This document shows positions 6,019 to 6,871 of a DNA stretch of 6,871 nt, piece after piece. Position 1 is the stretch's first letter. Each line of letters opens with the position of its first letter. Location: positions 1 through 6,871 of the forward strand of contig DPZQ01000231.1 of NCBI GenBank assembly GCA_003536295.1, read 5' to 3'. This DNA is from Rhodobacter sp. (GTDB lineage Bacteria > Pseudomonadota > Alphaproteobacteria > Rhodobacterales > Rhodobacteraceae). A program made the position numbers and the translations under genes. The notes under the pieces are model-generated. The model was not told the DNA's origin, searched no databases, and worked only from the letters and a program-made list of their open reading frames with translations.

Positions 6019-6269
6019 AGCGGAACAGAAAGAACATTATGACCAACTCGAATGCATACGCACTGGCCAAACAAGCCCGCCTTTCCGCAGTTGTTATGGT
6101 GGTGACCATGGGGCTTTGGCTGGTAATGCAATGGCTTGGCGGGCAGATGGGGTGGGACACTCGGTTTGTATTTTTGTTCGACATGGCGGCGATCGCCGCC
6201 TTTGTTTGGACACTAAACATCTCTTGGCGACTATGGCGTAGGCGCAACGCCGATCACAGATCGAATTGA
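6015..6269 (+). CDS. Small two-helix membrane protein between nuoE and nuoF, DUF5337-like, function unknown
   Basis: This 84-residue protein has two hydrophobic stretches, about 23-42 ([20 protein letters not shown]) and 51-70 ([20 protein letters not shown]), followed by a positive tail ([14 protein letters not shown]). The second helix contains an Asp (Asp56). Basic residues at both termini would, by the positive-inside rule, place both ends in the cytoplasm. It is not a known complex I subunit. From memory it resembles the small Rhodobacterales family DUF5337, and unidentified ORFs are known at this spot in Rhodobacter/Paracoccus nuo operons; I could not check either. The ATG at 6015 overlaps the nuoE stop (ATGA) but has no clear Shine-Dalgarno. 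The in-frame ATG at 6039 (76 residues, [12 protein letters not shown]) is an equally plausible start. nuoF follows 9 nt after the stop. Confidence 0.75.
   Translation: MKRNRKNIMTNSNAYALAKQARLSAVVMVVTMGLWLVMQWLGGQMGWDTRFVFLFDMAAIAAFVWTLNISWRLWRRRNADHRSN
6185..6200. repeat. 16-bp perfect palindrome within the small membrane ORF
   Basis: GGCGGCGATCGCCGCC equals its own reverse complement and is centred on GATC. It encodes the helix segment around Met57-Ala-Ala-Ile-Ala-Ala. Alanine codons around an ATC codon favour such palindromes, so chance is a reasonable explanation. Confidence 0.6.
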
Positions 6270-6278
6270 GGGCAAAAC

Positions 6279-6871
6279 ATGCTGGCAGATAAAGACCGGA
6301 TCTTTACCAACCTTTACGGGATGCATGATCGCAGCCTGGCAGGCGCTAAAAAGCGCGGCCATTGGAGCGGGACCGCAGGCTTTATCAAGAATGGCCGCGA
6401 CTGGATTGTCGAGCAAACCAAAGCCTCTGGGCTGCGCGGGCGCGGTGGCGCTGGGTTTCCAACGGGTTTGAAATGGTCATTCATGCCCAAAGCCTCGGAC
6501 GGGCGGCCCAGCTATTTGGTGGTCAATGCCGACGAGTCAGAGCCTGGCACCTGCAAAGATCGCGAAATCATGCGCCACGATCCCCATTCGCTGATAGAAG
6601 GATGCCTGATCGCGGGCGTTGGTATGGGCGCTGTTGCTGGCTATATTTACATTCGTGGCGAGTATATTCGTGAAAAAGAAGCGCTGCAATTAGCTATAGA
6701 TGAGGCCTATGACGCAGGCTATTTAGGCAAGAATGCCTGCGGTTCGGGCTATGATTATGACCTTTACCTGCACCACGGCGCAGGCGCTTATATTTGTGGC
6801 GAAGAAACGGCCCTTCTTGAAAGCCTAGAAGGGAAAAAGGGCATGCCGCGTATGAAGCCGCCATTCCCAGC
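6279..6871 (+). CDS. nuoF: NADH-quinone oxidoreductase subunit F (complex I, 51-kDa NADH-binding subunit), 3' end cut off
   Basis: The first 197 codons are present. NuoF binds NADH and FMN and carries [4Fe-4S] cluster N3; it is the electron entry point of complex I. Visible in order: the glycine-rich [16 protein letters not shown] (51-66), part of the FMN/NADH site; [18 protein letters not shown] (81-98); DPHSLIEG (101-108); and [20 protein letters not shown] (167-186), with the conserved Glu175-Glu176 pair. The N3 cysteine ligands lie near the C-terminus, beyond the window. The ATG at 6279 has GAGGG (6268-6272) 6 nt upstream, overlapping the TGA of the small membrane ORF. The usual next gene would be nuoG, perhaps after another small ORF; this cannot be seen here. 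Confidence 0.96.
   Translation, partial: MLADKDRIFTNLYGMHDRSLAGAKKRGHWSGTAGFIKNGRDWIVEQTKASGLRGRGGAGFPTGLKWSFMPKASDGRPSYLVVNADESEPGTCKDREIMRHDPHSLIEGCLIAGVGMGAVAGYIYIRGEYIREKEALQLAIDEAYDAGYLGKNACGSGYDYDLYLHHGAGAYICGEETALLESLEGKKGMPRMKPPFP

Noticed and set aside
6362..6673. A 103-codon plus-strand open frame overlapping nuoF
   Set aside because: It is out of frame within a highly conserved part of nuoF, has no family resemblance, and is rich in Arg/Ala as expected for a GC-rich shadow frame.

Overview
This window looks like the chromosome of an alphaproteobacterium, most likely a moderate-GC marine member of the Rhodobacterales (roseobacter type). I infer this from near-verbatim recollection of Rhodobacter/Paracoccus-type NuoB and NuoD protein sequence, from separate nuoC and nuoD genes (fused in enterobacteria), from the gene order nuoA-B-C-D-E-(small membrane ORF)-F, and from a HAD phosphatase gene next to glmU. 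No database search was possible, so the taxon is an inference.

Left part (1-2342): the 5' end of glmU (N-acetylglucosamine-1-phosphate uridyltransferase domain) lies on the minus strand and runs off the left edge. A 103-bp divergent intergenic region separates it from a plus-strand pair: a HAD-family phosphoglycolate-phosphatase-like gene (gph-like) and, 20 bp later, a PLP-dependent DegT/DnrJ/EryC1/StrS-family aminotransferase of unknown substrate. That aminotransferase gene contains several long G runs (7, 9 and 6 bases).

Middle gap (2343-2540): 198 bp with no convincing gene. It holds an AT-rich island with a weak promoter candidate, a 7-bp inverted repeat and, most strikingly, a -35-like TTGACC and a -10-like TAAACA separated by exactly 17 bp, of which 11 are an uninterrupted G run. 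A good Shine-Dalgarno then leads into nuoA at a GTG start.

Right part (2541-6871): the proximal half of a complex I (NADH:quinone oxidoreductase) operon. nuoA is a membrane subunit. nuoB (cluster N2), nuoC and nuoD make up the quinone-reducing connecting module. nuoE and nuoF (truncated by the right edge) belong to the NADH-oxidising module. Spacing is very tight: nuoA/nuoB, nuoC/nuoD, nuoD/nuoE and nuoE/small ORF overlap, and the nuoB and small-ORF stop codons sit in or beside the next gene's Shine-Dalgarno. A two-helix small membrane protein of unknown function, which I associate with the DUF5337 type, is inserted between nuoE and nuoF.

Most of the window is ordinary housekeeping sequence. 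The best second-look items are the poly-G promoter spacer upstream of nuoA, the small membrane ORF inside the operon, and the lone G-run-rich aminotransferase. I saw no tRNA, rRNA, CRISPR array, insertion sequence or phage signature.
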